From: Methylothermaceae bacterium
GTDB lineage: Bacteria; Pseudomonadota; Gammaproteobacteria; Methylococcales; Methylothermaceae
Length of the DNA stretch: 64,000 bases
Assembly: GCA_026981855.1 (NCBI GenBank)
Contig: JALSIB010000002.1
Location: 52,043-116,042 of the forward strand
Direction of reading: 5' to 3'
The notes beneath the pieces are model-generated. The model was not told the origin of the DNA. It was given only the letters and a program-made list of their open reading frames with translations, and ran no database searches. The number at the start of each line of letters is the position of its first letter. Position 1 is the stretch's first letter. The position numbers were made by a program, and so were the translations under genes. Below, in pieces: positions 25,818-34,921 of the stretch.

Positions 25818-26105
25818 TCACCCCAGATAGAACCAGTCGGGGTTTTCCGGCGCCACCCCGCGCCCGAGGGTGACGGTCTTTTGCCTCGGGTCGAGGCGGA
25901 TGCTCAGCAGCCGGTCCCGGTTTTCTTCCAGCAGTTGCGCCAGATCCGCCAGCAGGCGGCCCTTTTCCGCCGCCGTCAGCCAGCATTCGTGGACCGACTT
26001 CTGCCCGCCGGTGGCGTAGTGGCGGGCCAGGTGCAGCGCCGCCCGCAGGCGGCCGGGGTCGCCGACGTCGTAGGCGATCAGGTGAAGGTGGCGCTGTATG
26101 GGCAT
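25818..26105 (-). CDS. cas2: Cas2, adaptation protein (copy a, divergent)
   Basis: The 95-aa product starts MPIQRHLHLIAYDVGDPGRL, with the Cas2 aspartate in YDVGD. KSVHECWLTAAEKGRLLADL replaces the usual 'YSVFEC' strand. It is only distantly similar to the cas2 at 23782. The ATG at 26105 begins the fold; the upstream open frame is not coding. It heads the cas2-cas1-cas1-like-cas2 unit. Confidence 0.82.
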   Translation of the reverse strand: MPIQRHLHLIAYDVGDPGRLRAALHLARHYATGGQKSVHECWLTAAEKGRLLADLAQLLEENRDRLLSIRLDPRQKTVTLGRGVAPENPDWFYLG

Positions 26106-26190
26106 GGCGTTCTCCCGGTTCGTTTCCACGGGGTCAGAGTAACCCGGCGGTAGGGAAAAAACCGGGATGGCAGGCTTGCCGGAAGGGGGG

Positions 26191-26709
26191 TCAGGGGGGC
26201 GGCCGCAGGGGGCCGAAGTTGATGTATTTCCCACTCTGGAAGTGATAGAGGTTCACGGGAACCGCGTTGGCGAATTCGGCCCCCACGGGCGCGGCGGCCA
26301 CCGCCGGGCCGGCGTGGAAGTAGTGGATCTTGTCGGCGCCGCGGGCGAGGATGCCGGCGGCGGTTTCGCGGATCTCCCGCAGCAGGTCGGGCATGTCGCC
26401 GGGCGTCAGCGATGCGTCGCGGGCGATATGGAGGATGCGGTCGTCGGGGATGTCCTGGAGGGCGGGGTCGTCGGAGCGGAATTTTTCCACCGCCGTGCGG
26501 ATGTCCTTGCCCGGCAGCAGGTCGACGATCAGAATCGCCGGGCGCGCACCGGGATCGCGGCGCACGGCCTCGAACCAGCGCTTGCGGCGGCGGCGTTCGC
26601 CGAACACCACTTCCCACCAGGTCCAGATCATGGGCACGGTGGCGACCAGCCCCAGGACGATGCCGAGGGGGTCGAGCCAGGTCATGATGAAATCGTAAAT
26701 GGGCTGCAT
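26191..26709 (-). CDS. Membrane-anchored SAVED-like protein, putative cyclic nucleotide effector
   Basis: The 172-aa product has one N-terminal membrane segment (LDPLGIVLGLVATVPMIWTW, residues 12-31) and then a basic stretch, ERRRRKRW. The rest is soluble, ending in KIHYFHAGPAVAAAPVGAEF and VPVNLYHFQSGKYINFGPL, the pattern of the SAVED nucleotide-sensing domain. SAVED domains with membrane helices are known among CBASS effectors. No enzyme domain is present, so any toxicity would come from the membrane part. It lies between can2 and cas2 on the same strand. The family assignment is by motif only. Confidence 0.6.
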   Translation of the reverse strand: MQPIYDFIMTWLDPLGIVLGLVATVPMIWTWWEVVFGERRRRKRWFEAVRRDPGARPAILIVDLLPGKDIRTAVEKFRSDDPALQDIPDDRILHIARDASLTPGDMPDLLREIRETAAGILARGADKIHYFHAGPAVAAAPVGAEFANAVPVNLYHFQSGKYINFGPLRPPP

Positions 26710-26808
26710 GCGGATGCTCTCCTTTTCACGATGGACAAGACAGCCTTAAATGATAGAACGGTTCGCGCCGCCCGGCCGGAGGCGGCAGGCTTGCGGGGAA
26801 AAGGGCGC

Positions 26809-27981
26809 TCAGCCGCGGTCCGACTGGCCGGTGATCCAGCGTTCGAGCCGGGCCGGAAGGTGTTGCAGTTGCCTGCCCTGGCAGACCAGGATGCCGAGAT
26901 CCTGGGCGCGGGTCAGGTCGGCTTCGCGCATCGGCAGGTAGCTGACCAGCATGCCCTGGCCGTGCAGGCCGCCCAGCAGTTCCTTGAGGGTGTCCAGCTT
27001 GTAGATCGCCTCGGCGCCGGGTCCGTCCATGCGGTTGCCGGGCCGGTAGCGGCGGGTTTTGCATTCCACCAGGAACAGGCGGTTGTTGGCCAGGAAGATC
27101 ACGTCCAGCTCGTTTTCCACCTCGCCCCGGCCGGTGTGGCGGACCACCCGAAGGTTTTGTTTCACGTCCTGGATCAGCGGCAGGCGTTTGCGCAGCTTCC
27201 GCACCTGGAGGTAGACGTGCTGTTCCAGCCAGCCGCCGTTGACGTAGGCGCGGGCGAGTTCGTCGGGGAAGACCAGCCGGTCGTTCGCAAGGCGCAGCGC
27301 GCCGGCCCGCTGGAATTGGTACACCAGGTCGAGGAAGGCGTCCCGGCGCCGGTGTTCGGGTTCCAGGGGCGGGGATTCCAGGGTGCCACCCGCGGCGGCG
27401 GCATACCAGTTGAGGGCGGCGATGGCGCGGCCGTGGTTTTCGATCTCCCGGATCAGGTGTTCGGTGAGGGCCTGGTAGGCCGCCGGAATCCGGATGTCGC
27501 CCTCGGATTTGATTTCGGCGCCGTAGGCGAGCAGGAAATGCCGCAGCTTGATCCGGTCCTCGATCTGGTGGCGGGGGTGCTTGTGGGGGTAGAGCCAGAA
27601 CAGATCGTCGGTGTGGGGGTGAATGTAGAAGACCGGCCGCTCGTAGGCGCGGAAGGCTTCGAAGGCGGCGATGCTCATGGGCTTGGTGCCGCCGGTGGCG
27701 TTGAGCGCCGGTGGCGGCTCGGCCCGTTCCAGCAGGATCATGAAGCGTTCCAGCAGGTGTTCGATGTCCCAGGCGTCTTCCACTTCCCAGAAATCGACCC
27801 GCATGCCGGCCCCTTCGCGCAGCACCCGGCTGAGCCAGTCGGCGCGCCGTTGCATCCCCGGGCTGACCACCAGGGTGACCTGGCGGGGACGGACCGCTGG
27901 GTCCAGGGCCGGGGTGATGTTGGGCGCCGCCTGTTCGGAAACCAGATAGACGTGATGCGGAAAGCGGGGAATGTCGCTCAC
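26809..27981 (-). CDS. can2: Can2/Card1-type CARF nuclease, cyclic tetra-adenylate activated
   Basis: The 390-aa product has an N-terminal CARF domain with the ligand loop NATGGTKPMSIAAFEAF (residues 94-110). Its C-terminal PD-(D/E)xK nuclease has D293 in ENELDVIFLANN and E306-x-K308 in FLVECKTRR. This is the layout of Can2/Card1 (DUF1887), which cuts single-stranded nucleic acid when bound to cA4. The GTG start overlaps the dciA stop (GTGA), so it is translationally coupled to a housekeeping gene. A 99-base gap separates it from the SAVED-like gene. Confidence 0.9.
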   Translation of the reverse strand: MSDIPRFPHHVYLVSEQAAPNITPALDPAVRPRQVTLVVSPGMQRRADWLSRVLREGAGMRVDFWEVEDAWDIEHLLERFMILLERAEPPPALNATGGTKPMSIAAFEAFRAYERPVFYIHPHTDDLFWLYPHKHPRHQIEDRIKLRHFLLAYGAEIKSEGDIRIPAAYQALTEHLIREIENHGRAIAALNWYAAAAGGTLESPPLEPEHRRRDAFLDLVYQFQRAGALRLANDRLVFPDELARAYVNGGWLEQHVYLQVRKLRKRLPLIQDVKQNLRVVRHTGRGEVENELDVIFLANNRLFLVECKTRRYRPGNRMDGPGAEAIYKLDTLKELLGGLHGQGMLVSYLPMREADLTRAQDLGILVCQGRQLQHLPARLERWITGQSDRG

Positions 27982-28448
27982 GGTTTTCCTCCGGGCGGGG
28001 GGGAGCGTTTCATCGCCTCGACCAGGCGTTCGAGCGCCCGGCGGATTTTAGGGTCGTCGACGAAACGGGCGTTGTGTTCCAGCTGCGCCAAAATGGCGGG
28101 GTCGGGAACCCGGGGCGGCGGCGCGGCCCTTTCCACCCGGGCGACCGGCAGCAGCACCCGCGCTTGAATCCGCCGCACCGCCGCGATCTCCCCCAGGGCG
28201 GGCAGCAGGGCCGTCTGCTGGAAGCGCAGCCGCGAAGCCCAGGCGGCGGTGTCCACATAGAGGGTCAGCAGCCCCCGGTCGTCGAGGACGCAGGCGAGGC
28301 AGTGGGGGCGCATGGCTTCGGGCAGAAACCGCCTGACGGCGGCCAGTAGATCCCGGTGCCGTTTCAGCCGCGCCAGCAGGGGTTGAAGCCCCCGGTTCAG
28401 CTTGAGTTTCTCGATGGCCGGCAGGGTGCCGGCCGGACGCTTGGACAC
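27978..28448 (-). CDS. dciA: DciA (DUF721), replicative helicase loader
   Basis: The product is about 156 aa. The DUF721 core is visible as LTLYVDTAAWASRLRFQQTALLPAL and RRIQARVLLPVARVE. DciA helps load DnaB in bacteria without DnaC. Divergent dciA-secA is a usual gammaproteobacterial arrangement. The start is uncertain: a GTG at 28448 (VSKRPAGTLPAIEKL) begins the conserved part, but no strong ribosome site is seen. The intergenic 28449-28615 must hold both divergent promoters. Confidence 0.8.
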   Translation of the reverse strand: MSKRPAGTLPAIEKLKLNRGLQPLLARLKRHRDLLAAVRRFLPEAMRPHCLACVLDDRGLLTLYVDTAAWASRLRFQQTALLPALGEIAAVRRIQARVLLPVARVERAAPPPRVPDPAILAQLEHNARFVDDPKIRRALERLVEAMKRSPPPGGKP

Positions 28449-28615
28449 GTTGGATTCCAGAACGATTCCATGATTTCGGCGTCGAACCCGTGAGAATGTT
28501 CGCCCGGTTCCCCGCGGGGGAGGCGGGTAATTTCCAGCCATCCCGTCCAGTGGGGTAAAATAGCCGACATTTTGGACAACGGGTGCGCCACCCTTCAACT
28601 TGAGATTAAAACACA

Positions 28616-31354
28616 ATGCTAGGCAAGCTGGTTAAAAAAGTCATCGGTTCACGCAACGATCGCATCGTCCGGCAGAAGTACCGGATCGTGCAGAAGATCA
28701 ACCGCCTCGAACCGGAATTTGAGTCCTTGAGCGATGACGCCTTGCGCGCCAAAACCCAGGAATTCAGGAATCGCCTCGAGCAGGGGGAAACCCTCGACGA
28801 CCTTCTGCCCGAGGCGTTCGCGGCGGTTCGTGAAACCGGCCGGCGGGTGCTCGACATGCGCCACTTCGATGTCCAGCTCATCGGCGGCATGGTGCTCCAC
28901 GACGGCAAGATCGCCGAAATGCGCACCGGCGAGGGCAAGACCCTGGTCGCCACTCTGGCGGCCTATCTCAACGCCCTGCCCGGCAAGGGGGTGCACGTGG
29001 TGACGGTCAACGATTACCTGGCCAGGCGTGACGCCGAATGGATGGGCAGGATCTACCGTTTCCTGGGGATGAGCGTCGGCGTGATCACCAGCGACATGGA
29101 TCAGAGGCAGCGGCGGGAAGCCTATGCGGCGGACATCACCTACGGCACCAACAACGAATTCGGTTTCGACTACCTGCGCGACAACATGGCCTTCAGCAAG
29201 GAGGACCAGGTGCAGCGCGGGCACTTCTACGCCATCGTCGACGAGGTGGACTCGATCCTGATCGACGAGGCCCGCACCCCCTTGATCATTTCCGGCCCCA
29301 CCGAGGAGCGCACCGACCTCTATCTGAAGATGAACGAGCTGGTGCCCGCCCTGGAGCGGCAGGAGGGCGATGAGAAGGAGGGGGTGAAAAAGCCTGGCGA
29401 TTACACCGTGGACGAGAAGACCCGCCAGGTGTTCCTGACCGAGCGGGGCCATGAGAAGGTGGAAAGGCTGCTGGCCGAGCACGGTCTGATCCAGGAAGGC
29501 GAGAGCTTGTACGACGCTGCCAACATCCGTCTGTTGCATTATCTCAACGCCGCCCTGAGGGCGCGGGCGCTGTATCACCGCGACGTGGATTACATCGTCA
29601 GGAACGGCGAGGTGGTGATCGTGGACGAGTTCACCGGCCGGGTGATGCCGGGACGCCGCTGGTCGGAAGGGTTGCACCAGGCGCTGGAGGCCAAGGAAGG
29701 GGTGCCGATCCAGCAGGAGAACCAGACCCTGGCGTCGATCACCTTCCAGAACTATTTCCGTCTCTACGAAAAGCTGGCGGGGATGACCGGCACCGCCGAC
29801 ACCGAGGCGTTCGAGTTCCATCAAATCTACGGCCTGGAGGTGGTGGTGATCCCCACCCACCGGCCGATGATCCGCCAGGATCACAGCGACCTGGTGTACC
29901 TGACCGCAAGGGAGAAGTTCAACGCCATCGTCGAGGACATCGAGGGTTGCGTCAAGCGCGGCCAGCCGGTGCTGGTGGGTACCACGTCGATCGAGAATTC
30001 GGAATACCTGTCCCAGTTGTTGCAGCGCAAAAGGATTCGCCACGAGGTGCTCAACGCCAAACAGCACGAGCGCGAGGCGCACATCATCGCCCAGGCGGGG
30101 CGTCCGGGGGCGGTGACCATCGCCACCAACATGGCGGGCCGCGGGACCGACATCGTGCTGGGCGGCAGCCTGGAGGCCGAACTGGCGCCGCTGGGCGAGG
30201 ACGCCCCCGAGGAGGCGAGGGAAAAGATCCGCCGCGAATGGGAAAAACGCCACCAAGAGGTGGTGAAGGCCGGCGGCTTGCACGTCATCGGTTCCGAGCG
30301 CCACGAATCGCGCCGGGTGGACAACCAGCTCCGCGGCCGCAGCGGCCGCCAGGGGGATCCGGGTTCCAGCCGCTTCTACCTGTCGCTGGAGGACGATCTG
30401 CTGAGGATCTTCGCCTCCGAACGGGTGGCGGCCCTGATGCAGCGCCTGGGAATGGAGGAAGGCGAAGCCATCGAGCATCCGTGGGTGACCCGGGCCATCG
30501 AGAGCGCCCAGCGCAAGGTGGAAGCCCACAACTTCGACATCCGCAAGCAGCTGCTGGAATACGACAACGTCGCCAACGACCAGCGCAAGGTGGTTTATGA
30601 GCTGCGCAACGAATTGCTGGCGGCCGAGGACATCACCGACATTCTCGACGCCATCCGCAAGGATGTGATCGCCGAGGAGGTGGACAAGCACATCCCCCCC
30701 GACACCTTCGAGGAACAGTGGGATCTGGAAGGCCTGGAGCAGGCGCTGGAAAACGATTTCGGCCTGAGCTATCCGGTGCGCCAGGTGCTGGAGGCGCATC
30801 CGGAGATGCAGATCGAGGAACTCAAGGAGAAGATCGTCGAGGCCGCTGAACGGGCCTACCGGGAGAAGGAACAGCAGGTGGGACCGGAGATTCTCCGTCA
30901 GTTCGAGAAATCGGTGATGCTGCAGATCCTCGACAACGCCTGGAAGGAGCATCTGGCGGCGATGGATCACTTGCGCCAGGGAATCCACCTGCGGGGTTAC
31001 GCCCAGCGCGACCCCAAGCAGGAATACAAGCGCGAGGCGTTCCAGATGTTCAGCTCGATGCTGGAAAGCATCAAGCACGAAACCATCAGCATGCTTTCCC
31101 GGGTCCAGGTGCAGAGCGAGGAAGACGTGGAGGCCGTGGACGAACAGCGGCGTGAGAGCGCTCCCCACGACGTTCATTATGAGCACGCCGAAGCCAGCGC
31201 CATGGCCGGGGAAGAGGCCCAGGCGCCGGGCGGGGAAGTCGGCGAGGTGGCGCAGCAGCCCTATACCCGCCCCACCCGCAAGATCGGCCGCAATGAGCCT
31301 TGCCCTTGCGGCAGCGGCAAGAAATACAAGCAGTGTCACGGCAAGCTGAGCTGA
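28616..31354 (+). CDS. secA: SecA, preprotein translocase ATPase
   Basis: The 912-aa product matches the family length. It has the Walker A motif [13 protein letters not shown] near residue 105, the DEVD box ([15 protein letters not shown]), and [14 protein letters not shown] in the second motor half. At the C-terminus is the zinc motif [14 protein letters not shown] for SecB binding. SecA drives protein export through SecYEG. The next gene starts inside the stop codon (TGATG). Confidence 0.98.
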   Translation: MLGKLVKKVIGSRNDRIVRQKYRIVQKINRLEPEFESLSDDALRAKTQEFRNRLEQGETLDDLLPEAFAAVRETGRRVLDMRHFDVQLIGGMVLHDGKIAEMRTGEGKTLVATLAAYLNALPGKGVHVVTVNDYLARRDAEWMGRIYRFLGMSVGVITSDMDQRQRREAYAADITYGTNNEFGFDYLRDNMAFSKEDQVQRGHFYAIVDEVDSILIDEARTPLIISGPTEERTDLYLKMNELVPALERQEGDEKEGVKKPGDYTVDEKTRQVFLTERGHEKVERLLAEHGLIQEGESLYDAANIRLLHYLNAALRARALYHRDVDYIVRNGEVVIVDEFTGRVMPGRRWSEGLHQALEAKEGVPIQQENQTLASITFQNYFRLYEKLAGMTGTADTEAFEFHQIYGLEVVVIPTHRPMIRQDHSDLVYLTAREKFNAIVEDIEGCVKRGQPVLVGTTSIENSEYLSQLLQRKRIRHEVLNAKQHEREAHIIAQAGRPGAVTIATNMAGRGTDIVLGGSLEAELAPLGEDAPEEAREKIRREWEKRHQEVVKAGGLHVIGSERHESRRVDNQLRGRSGRQGDPGSSRFYLSLEDDLLRIFASERVAALMQRLGMEEGEAIEHPWVTRAIESAQRKVEAHNFDIRKQLLEYDNVANDQRKVVYELRNELLAAEDITDILDAIRKDVIAEEVDKHIPPDTFEEQWDLEGLEQALENDFGLSYPVRQVLEAHPEMQIEELKEKIVEAAERAYREKEQQVGPEILRQFEKSVMLQILDNAWKEHLAAMDHLRQGIHLRGYAQRDPKQEYKREAFQMFSSMLESIKHETISMLSRVQVQSEEDVEAVDEQRRESAPHDVHYEHAEASAMAGEEAQAPGGEVGEVAQQPYTRPTRKIGRNEPCPCGSGKKYKQCHGKLS

Positions 31355-32577
31355 TGGCGGTCGGTTCCGATACCTTTCCTTTGCTGCCGGCGATCGACGG
31401 CATTCGCCTGGGTTGCGCCAGGGCGGGGCTTCGCAAGGGCGAGGGGGAGGATCTGGCGGTGATCGAGCTGGCGCCGGGCACCCGGGTCGCTGCGGTGTTC
31501 ACCCGCAACGCTTTCTGCGCCGCGCCGGTCGTCGTCGCCAGGGATCACCTGGAAAGGGAAAACGGCCGTTGCCGCTGGCTGGTCGTCAATGCCGGCAACG
31601 CCAACGCCGGCACCGGTTCCCGGGGGCTCGCCGACGCCAGGGGAACCTGCGCGGCGGTGGCGGAACAGACGGGGGGCCGGGCGGAGCAGGTGCTGCCTTT
31701 TTCCACCGGCGTGATCGGCGAGCCCCTACCGCTGGAGAAGATCGTCCGGGCGCTGCCCGAGGCGCTGGACGGCCTTTCCGCGCAGGGTTGGAGCCGCGCC
31801 GCGCGGGCCATCATGACCACCGACACCCGCCCCAAGGGGGCGGTCGCCCGCTGCACCCTCGACGGCAAACCCGTCACCGTGGCCGGGATCGCCAAGGGCG
31901 CGGGCATGATCGCGCCCGACATGGCGACGATGCTGGCATTCGTCGGCACCGATGCGGCGGTCGATGCCGGCGCGCTGCAAAGGCTGCTGTCGCAGGCGGT
32001 GGCCGAAAGCTTCAACGCCATCACCGTCGATGGCGACACCTCCACCAACGATGCCTGTGTCTTGATGGCCACCGGCCGGGCCGGCAACGCGGCCTGCGAC
32101 GCATCCCATCCGGATTTCGCCGCTTTCCGGAAAGCGCTGTTCCAGGTCTGCGGGCAATTGGCGGAAGCCATCGTCCGCGACGGCGAGGGGGCCACCCGGT
32201 TGATCCGGGTCCAGGTGGAGGAGGCCGGAAGTGGGGAGGAAGCCCGCAAGGTGGGTTTCACCGTGGCCAATTCCCCCTTGGTCAAGACCGCTTTCTTCGC
32301 TGGCGATCCCAATTGGGGGCGGATTCTGGCGGCGGTGGGCCGGGCGGGTTGCGAGAACCTGGAAATCGGGCGGGTGCGCATCTGGCTGGACGAGGTGCAG
32401 ATCGTTGCCGGCGGGGGGCGGGCGCCTGATTATACCGAGGAGGCCGGGCAGCGGGTGATGCAGCGCGAGGAGGTCACGGTGCGCATCGCTCTGGGGCGCG
32501 GGCGGGCCACTGCCCGGGTTCTGAGCTGCGATTTCTCCTACGATTATGTCCGTATCAACGCCGAATACCGGACCTGA
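31354..32577 (+). CDS. argJ: ArgJ, bifunctional glutamate N-acetyltransferase
   Basis: The 407-aa product has the self-cleavage site in KGAGMIAPDMATMLAF; the chain is cut before the threonine, which becomes the nucleophile. Other motifs are VVNAGNANAGTG, TVDGDTSTND and GDPNWGRILAAVGRAG. ArgJ recycles acetyl groups in arginine synthesis. Its ATG shares a base with the secA stop, matching the common secA-argJ-nudix order. Confidence 0.97.
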   Translation: MAVGSDTFPLLPAIDGIRLGCARAGLRKGEGEDLAVIELAPGTRVAAVFTRNAFCAAPVVVARDHLERENGRCRWLVVNAGNANAGTGSRGLADARGTCAAVAEQTGGRAEQVLPFSTGVIGEPLPLEKIVRALPEALDGLSAQGWSRAARAIMTTDTRPKGAVARCTLDGKPVTVAGIAKGAGMIAPDMATMLAFVGTDAAVDAGALQRLLSQAVAESFNAITVDGDTSTNDACVLMATGRAGNAACDASHPDFAAFRKALFQVCGQLAEAIVRDGEGATRLIRVQVEEAGSGEEARKVGFTVANSPLVKTAFFAGDPNWGRILAAVGRAGCENLEIGRVRIWLDEVQIVAGGGRAPDYTEEAGQRVMQREEVTVRIALGRGRATARVLSCDFSYDYVRINAEYRT

Positions 32578-33550
32578 GCGCCTTCACGTCGCCGTCGGCG
32601 TGGTGCGAAACCGCGGCGGCGACGTGCTCATCGCCCGCCGGCCGGATCGGGTCCATCAGGGCGGGCTGTGGGAGTTTCCCGGCGGCAAGCGCGAGGCCGG
32701 GGAGCCGGTCCGCGAGGCCTTGCGGCGCGAGCTTGAGGAGGAACTGGGCATCCAGGTGGAGTCGGCCGCCCCCTTCCTCCAGGTTCGCCACCGCTATCCG
32801 GGCCGCGAAGTGCTGCTGGATGTGTGGGAGGTGACGGGATACCGCGGCGAGCCGGCGGGGCGGGAAGGACAGCCCCTCGCCTGGGTGGCGCCGCGGCGGT
32901 TGTGCCGCTACCCCTTTCCGCCGGCGAACCGCCCCATTCTCAATTGTCTGGCGTTACCGCCCTGGTATGCGGTGATGGAGGGTGAAGGTTCGGTGGGCGG
33001 TTATCTCGACCGGCTGCATCGTCTGATCGAACAGGGGATCGGGTTGATCTATCTGCGCGCCCGGGATTTGTCCGACAGTGAATATCGGGTTCTGATCCGG
33101 GCGTGTTCGCCCGTCACCGATCCGGGGGGGGCGGTTTTGATGCGCCGGGATTCGCCCTCGCCCCAACCCCTCTCCCGGAAGGAGAGGGGTGCCGGGGGCC
33201 GGGTGGAGGCTTCCCATGGCGGCTGGGGGCTGCATCTTTCCGCCGGGCGGCTGGCTGCCTTGAGCGCACGGCCGGAGGGGTGGCGGTATGTGGCCGCCGC
33301 CTGTCACGACAGGGAGGATCTGCTTCGGGCCGAGGCGCTGGGCCTGGATTTCGCCGTGCTTTCCCCCGTCCGTCCCACCCTCACCCATCCGCGCGCCAAG
33401 CCGCTGGGTTGGCCGCTGGTCGGCCGCTGGCTGGCCGGGCGCGCCATGCCGGTCTATGTCATGGGCGGGCTGGATCGCCGCGATCTGACGCGGGCCCGTC
33501 GCCATGGCGCCCAGGGGGTGGCCGGCATCCGGTTGTTCGTCAATGGCTGA
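32546..33550 (+). CDS. Nudix hydrolase (MutT-like) fused to a ThiE-like domain
   Basis: The 334-aa product has an N-terminal Nudix domain with box GGKREAGEPVREALRRELEE near residue 47, as in MutT, which cleans 8-oxo-dGTP. The C-terminal part (LDRLHRLIEQGIGLIYLRAR...GLHLSAGRLAAL...FAVLSPVRPT) is the thiamine-phosphate-synthase-like domain often fused to MutT. The start overlaps argJ by 32 bases. A GC-rich palindromic repeat is inserted in frame near residues 204-216, adding about 20 residues to a loop. Confidence 0.9.
   Translation: MSVSTPNTGPERLHVAVGVVRNRGGDVLIARRPDRVHQGGLWEFPGGKREAGEPVREALRRELEEELGIQVESAAPFLQVRHRYPGREVLLDVWEVTGYRGEPAGREGQPLAWVAPRRLCRYPFPPANRPILNCLALPPWYAVMEGEGSVGGYLDRLHRLIEQGIGLIYLRARDLSDSEYRVLIRACSPVTDPGGAVLMRRDSPSPQPLSRKERGAGGRVEASHGGWGLHLSAGRLAALSARPEGWRYVAAACHDREDLLRAEALGLDFAVLSPVRPTLTHPRAKPLGWPLVGRWLAGRAMPVYVMGGLDRRDLTRARRHGAQGVAGIRLFVNG
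33154..33189 (+). repeat. GC-rich palindromic repeat inside the Nudix-ThiE gene, copy B
   Basis: CCCCTCTCC and GGAGAGGGG surround CGGAA, preceded by CCCTCGCCCCAA. It is related to the intergenic repeat at 17157 and is translated in frame as SPQPLSRKERG. Confidence 0.75.
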
Positions 33551-33610
33551 GATTTCGACTATCTTTCTAGTGGGAGAGGTGATTCCAGAACAGTCGGTCG
33601 CTTTGTTTTT

Positions 33611-34921
33611 ATGCTAAACCGTTTTTTCCGCAAGACATCCGCCACGGGCGGCGGCAAGACCGTCGCATCGTCCAGGTTCGCGCCCAGGCCTGTGAGCGTC
33701 GCCGAGTTGCGCCAGCTGATTCCTTTGCGCAACCTGGACGAGGAGGCGCTGACCGCCTTCTCCCTGACCCAGCAGGTCGAAACCTATGGCCCGGGATCGG
33801 TCCTGTTCGAAGGAGAAGAAAAACAGGAGAGTGTCCTGTACCTGCTCGCCGGTTCCGTGACCATCAATATCAATGAAGAACAAAGTTATCAGGTGCAGGC
33901 CGGTTCCGCCAAGGCGCGCTTTCCTCTGGCCCATGGCGACGGGCACCGGTTGACCGCGATCGCCGACTCGGATGTGGAGGTGCTGCGGGTTCCGGTCGCC
34001 ATCATGCATCGGAATTACCGCGATCATCTGGAAGAAGGCAACTGGTTGAGCCCCGATCAATGGAAGGTGCCGGAGGCGGTCAGGAGCCTGCCTCTCTATC
34101 AAACGTTCTGTCAGTACGTGGTCAGCGAGAAATTGCGCCTGCCGACCCTTCCGGACATCGCCTTTCGGCTGCGGCGGGCGATCGAGAAAGATGACATCGG
34201 GGTGGCCGAGGCCACCCGGATCGTCGAACTGGACGCGACGATCGCCGCCAAGCTGATTCGTATCGCCAACAGCCCCCTCTATAATCCGGCCTCGCCGATC
34301 CGCAACTGCCTCGAAGCCATCAACCGGCTGGGCCTGAAAGCCACCTGCAACCTGGTGGTGACGCTGTGCCTGAAGGATTTCTTCAAGGCCAGGCAGCCTT
34401 TCTTCAACAAGAAGATGCACGCGCTGTGGAGCGAGAGCCTGCAAGTGGCCGCGTTGTCCTTCGTTCTGGCCAAGGACAATCAGTGGCCCAACCCGGATGA
34501 GGCGTTGCTGATGGGCTTGGTCTGCGACATCGGGGCGATTCCGTTTCTGGTTTTTGCCAGCGAGTTTCCCAGCGAGCATTACCGGAACGAGGATGTCGAT
34601 GCGGTGATGGCGGCGGTTCGTGGTCCCACCGGCTGCCTGGTGCTGAATCAGTGGGGGTTTCCCGAGGATGTGAGGAAGATCCCCCTGCTGGCGGAGATGT
34701 GGCATTACGACAGCGGCCCGGCACTGCAATTGAGCGACATCGTGATGTTGTCGAAACTGCATCGCTATCTCGAGAAGGGGATGTTGGGCGAGGTGCCGGC
34801 CATCGGTTCGATTCCGGCGTGCGGCAAGCTGCGGGACGGCAGCCTGTGCCCGGAGTACTCTCTGGCGGTGCTGCACGACGCCAGGAGTCAGATTCAGGAA
34901 ATGCTGGCGCCGTTACGATAG
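33611..34921 (+). CDS. HDOD-domain protein with cyclic-nucleotide-binding-like N-terminus
   Basis: The 436-aa product has two domains. Residues 30 to about 145 resemble a cNMP-binding beta barrel (QQVETYGPGSVLFEGEEKQESVLYLLAGSVTI). Residues 170 to about 370 are an HDOD domain (LPTLPDIAFRLRRAIEKDD, then LIRIANSPLYNP). HDOD proteins are non-enzymatic signalling or scaffold proteins. A promoter is expected in the 60 bases upstream. The 3' end overlaps the convergent transglycosylase gene by nine bases. Confidence 0.85.
   Translation: MLNRFFRKTSATGGGKTVASSRFAPRPVSVAELRQLIPLRNLDEEALTAFSLTQQVETYGPGSVLFEGEEKQESVLYLLAGSVTININEEQSYQVQAGSAKARFPLAHGDGHRLTAIADSDVEVLRVPVAIMHRNYRDHLEEGNWLSPDQWKVPEAVRSLPLYQTFCQYVVSEKLRLPTLPDIAFRLRRAIEKDDIGVAEATRIVELDATIAAKLIRIANSPLYNPASPIRNCLEAINRLGLKATCNLVVTLCLKDFFKARQPFFNKKMHALWSESLQVAALSFVLAKDNQWPNPDEALLMGLVCDIGAIPFLVFASEFPSEHYRNEDVDAVMAAVRGPTGCLVLNQWGFPEDVRKIPLLAEMWHYDSGPALQLSDIVMLSKLHRYLEKGMLGEVPAIGSIPACGKLRDGSLCPEYSLAVLHDARSQIQEMLAPLR

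Noticed and set aside
28649..31339. An 896-codon open frame antisense to secA
   Set aside because: secA is unmistakable on the plus strand. The antisense frame has no recognisable family and reflects codon bias.
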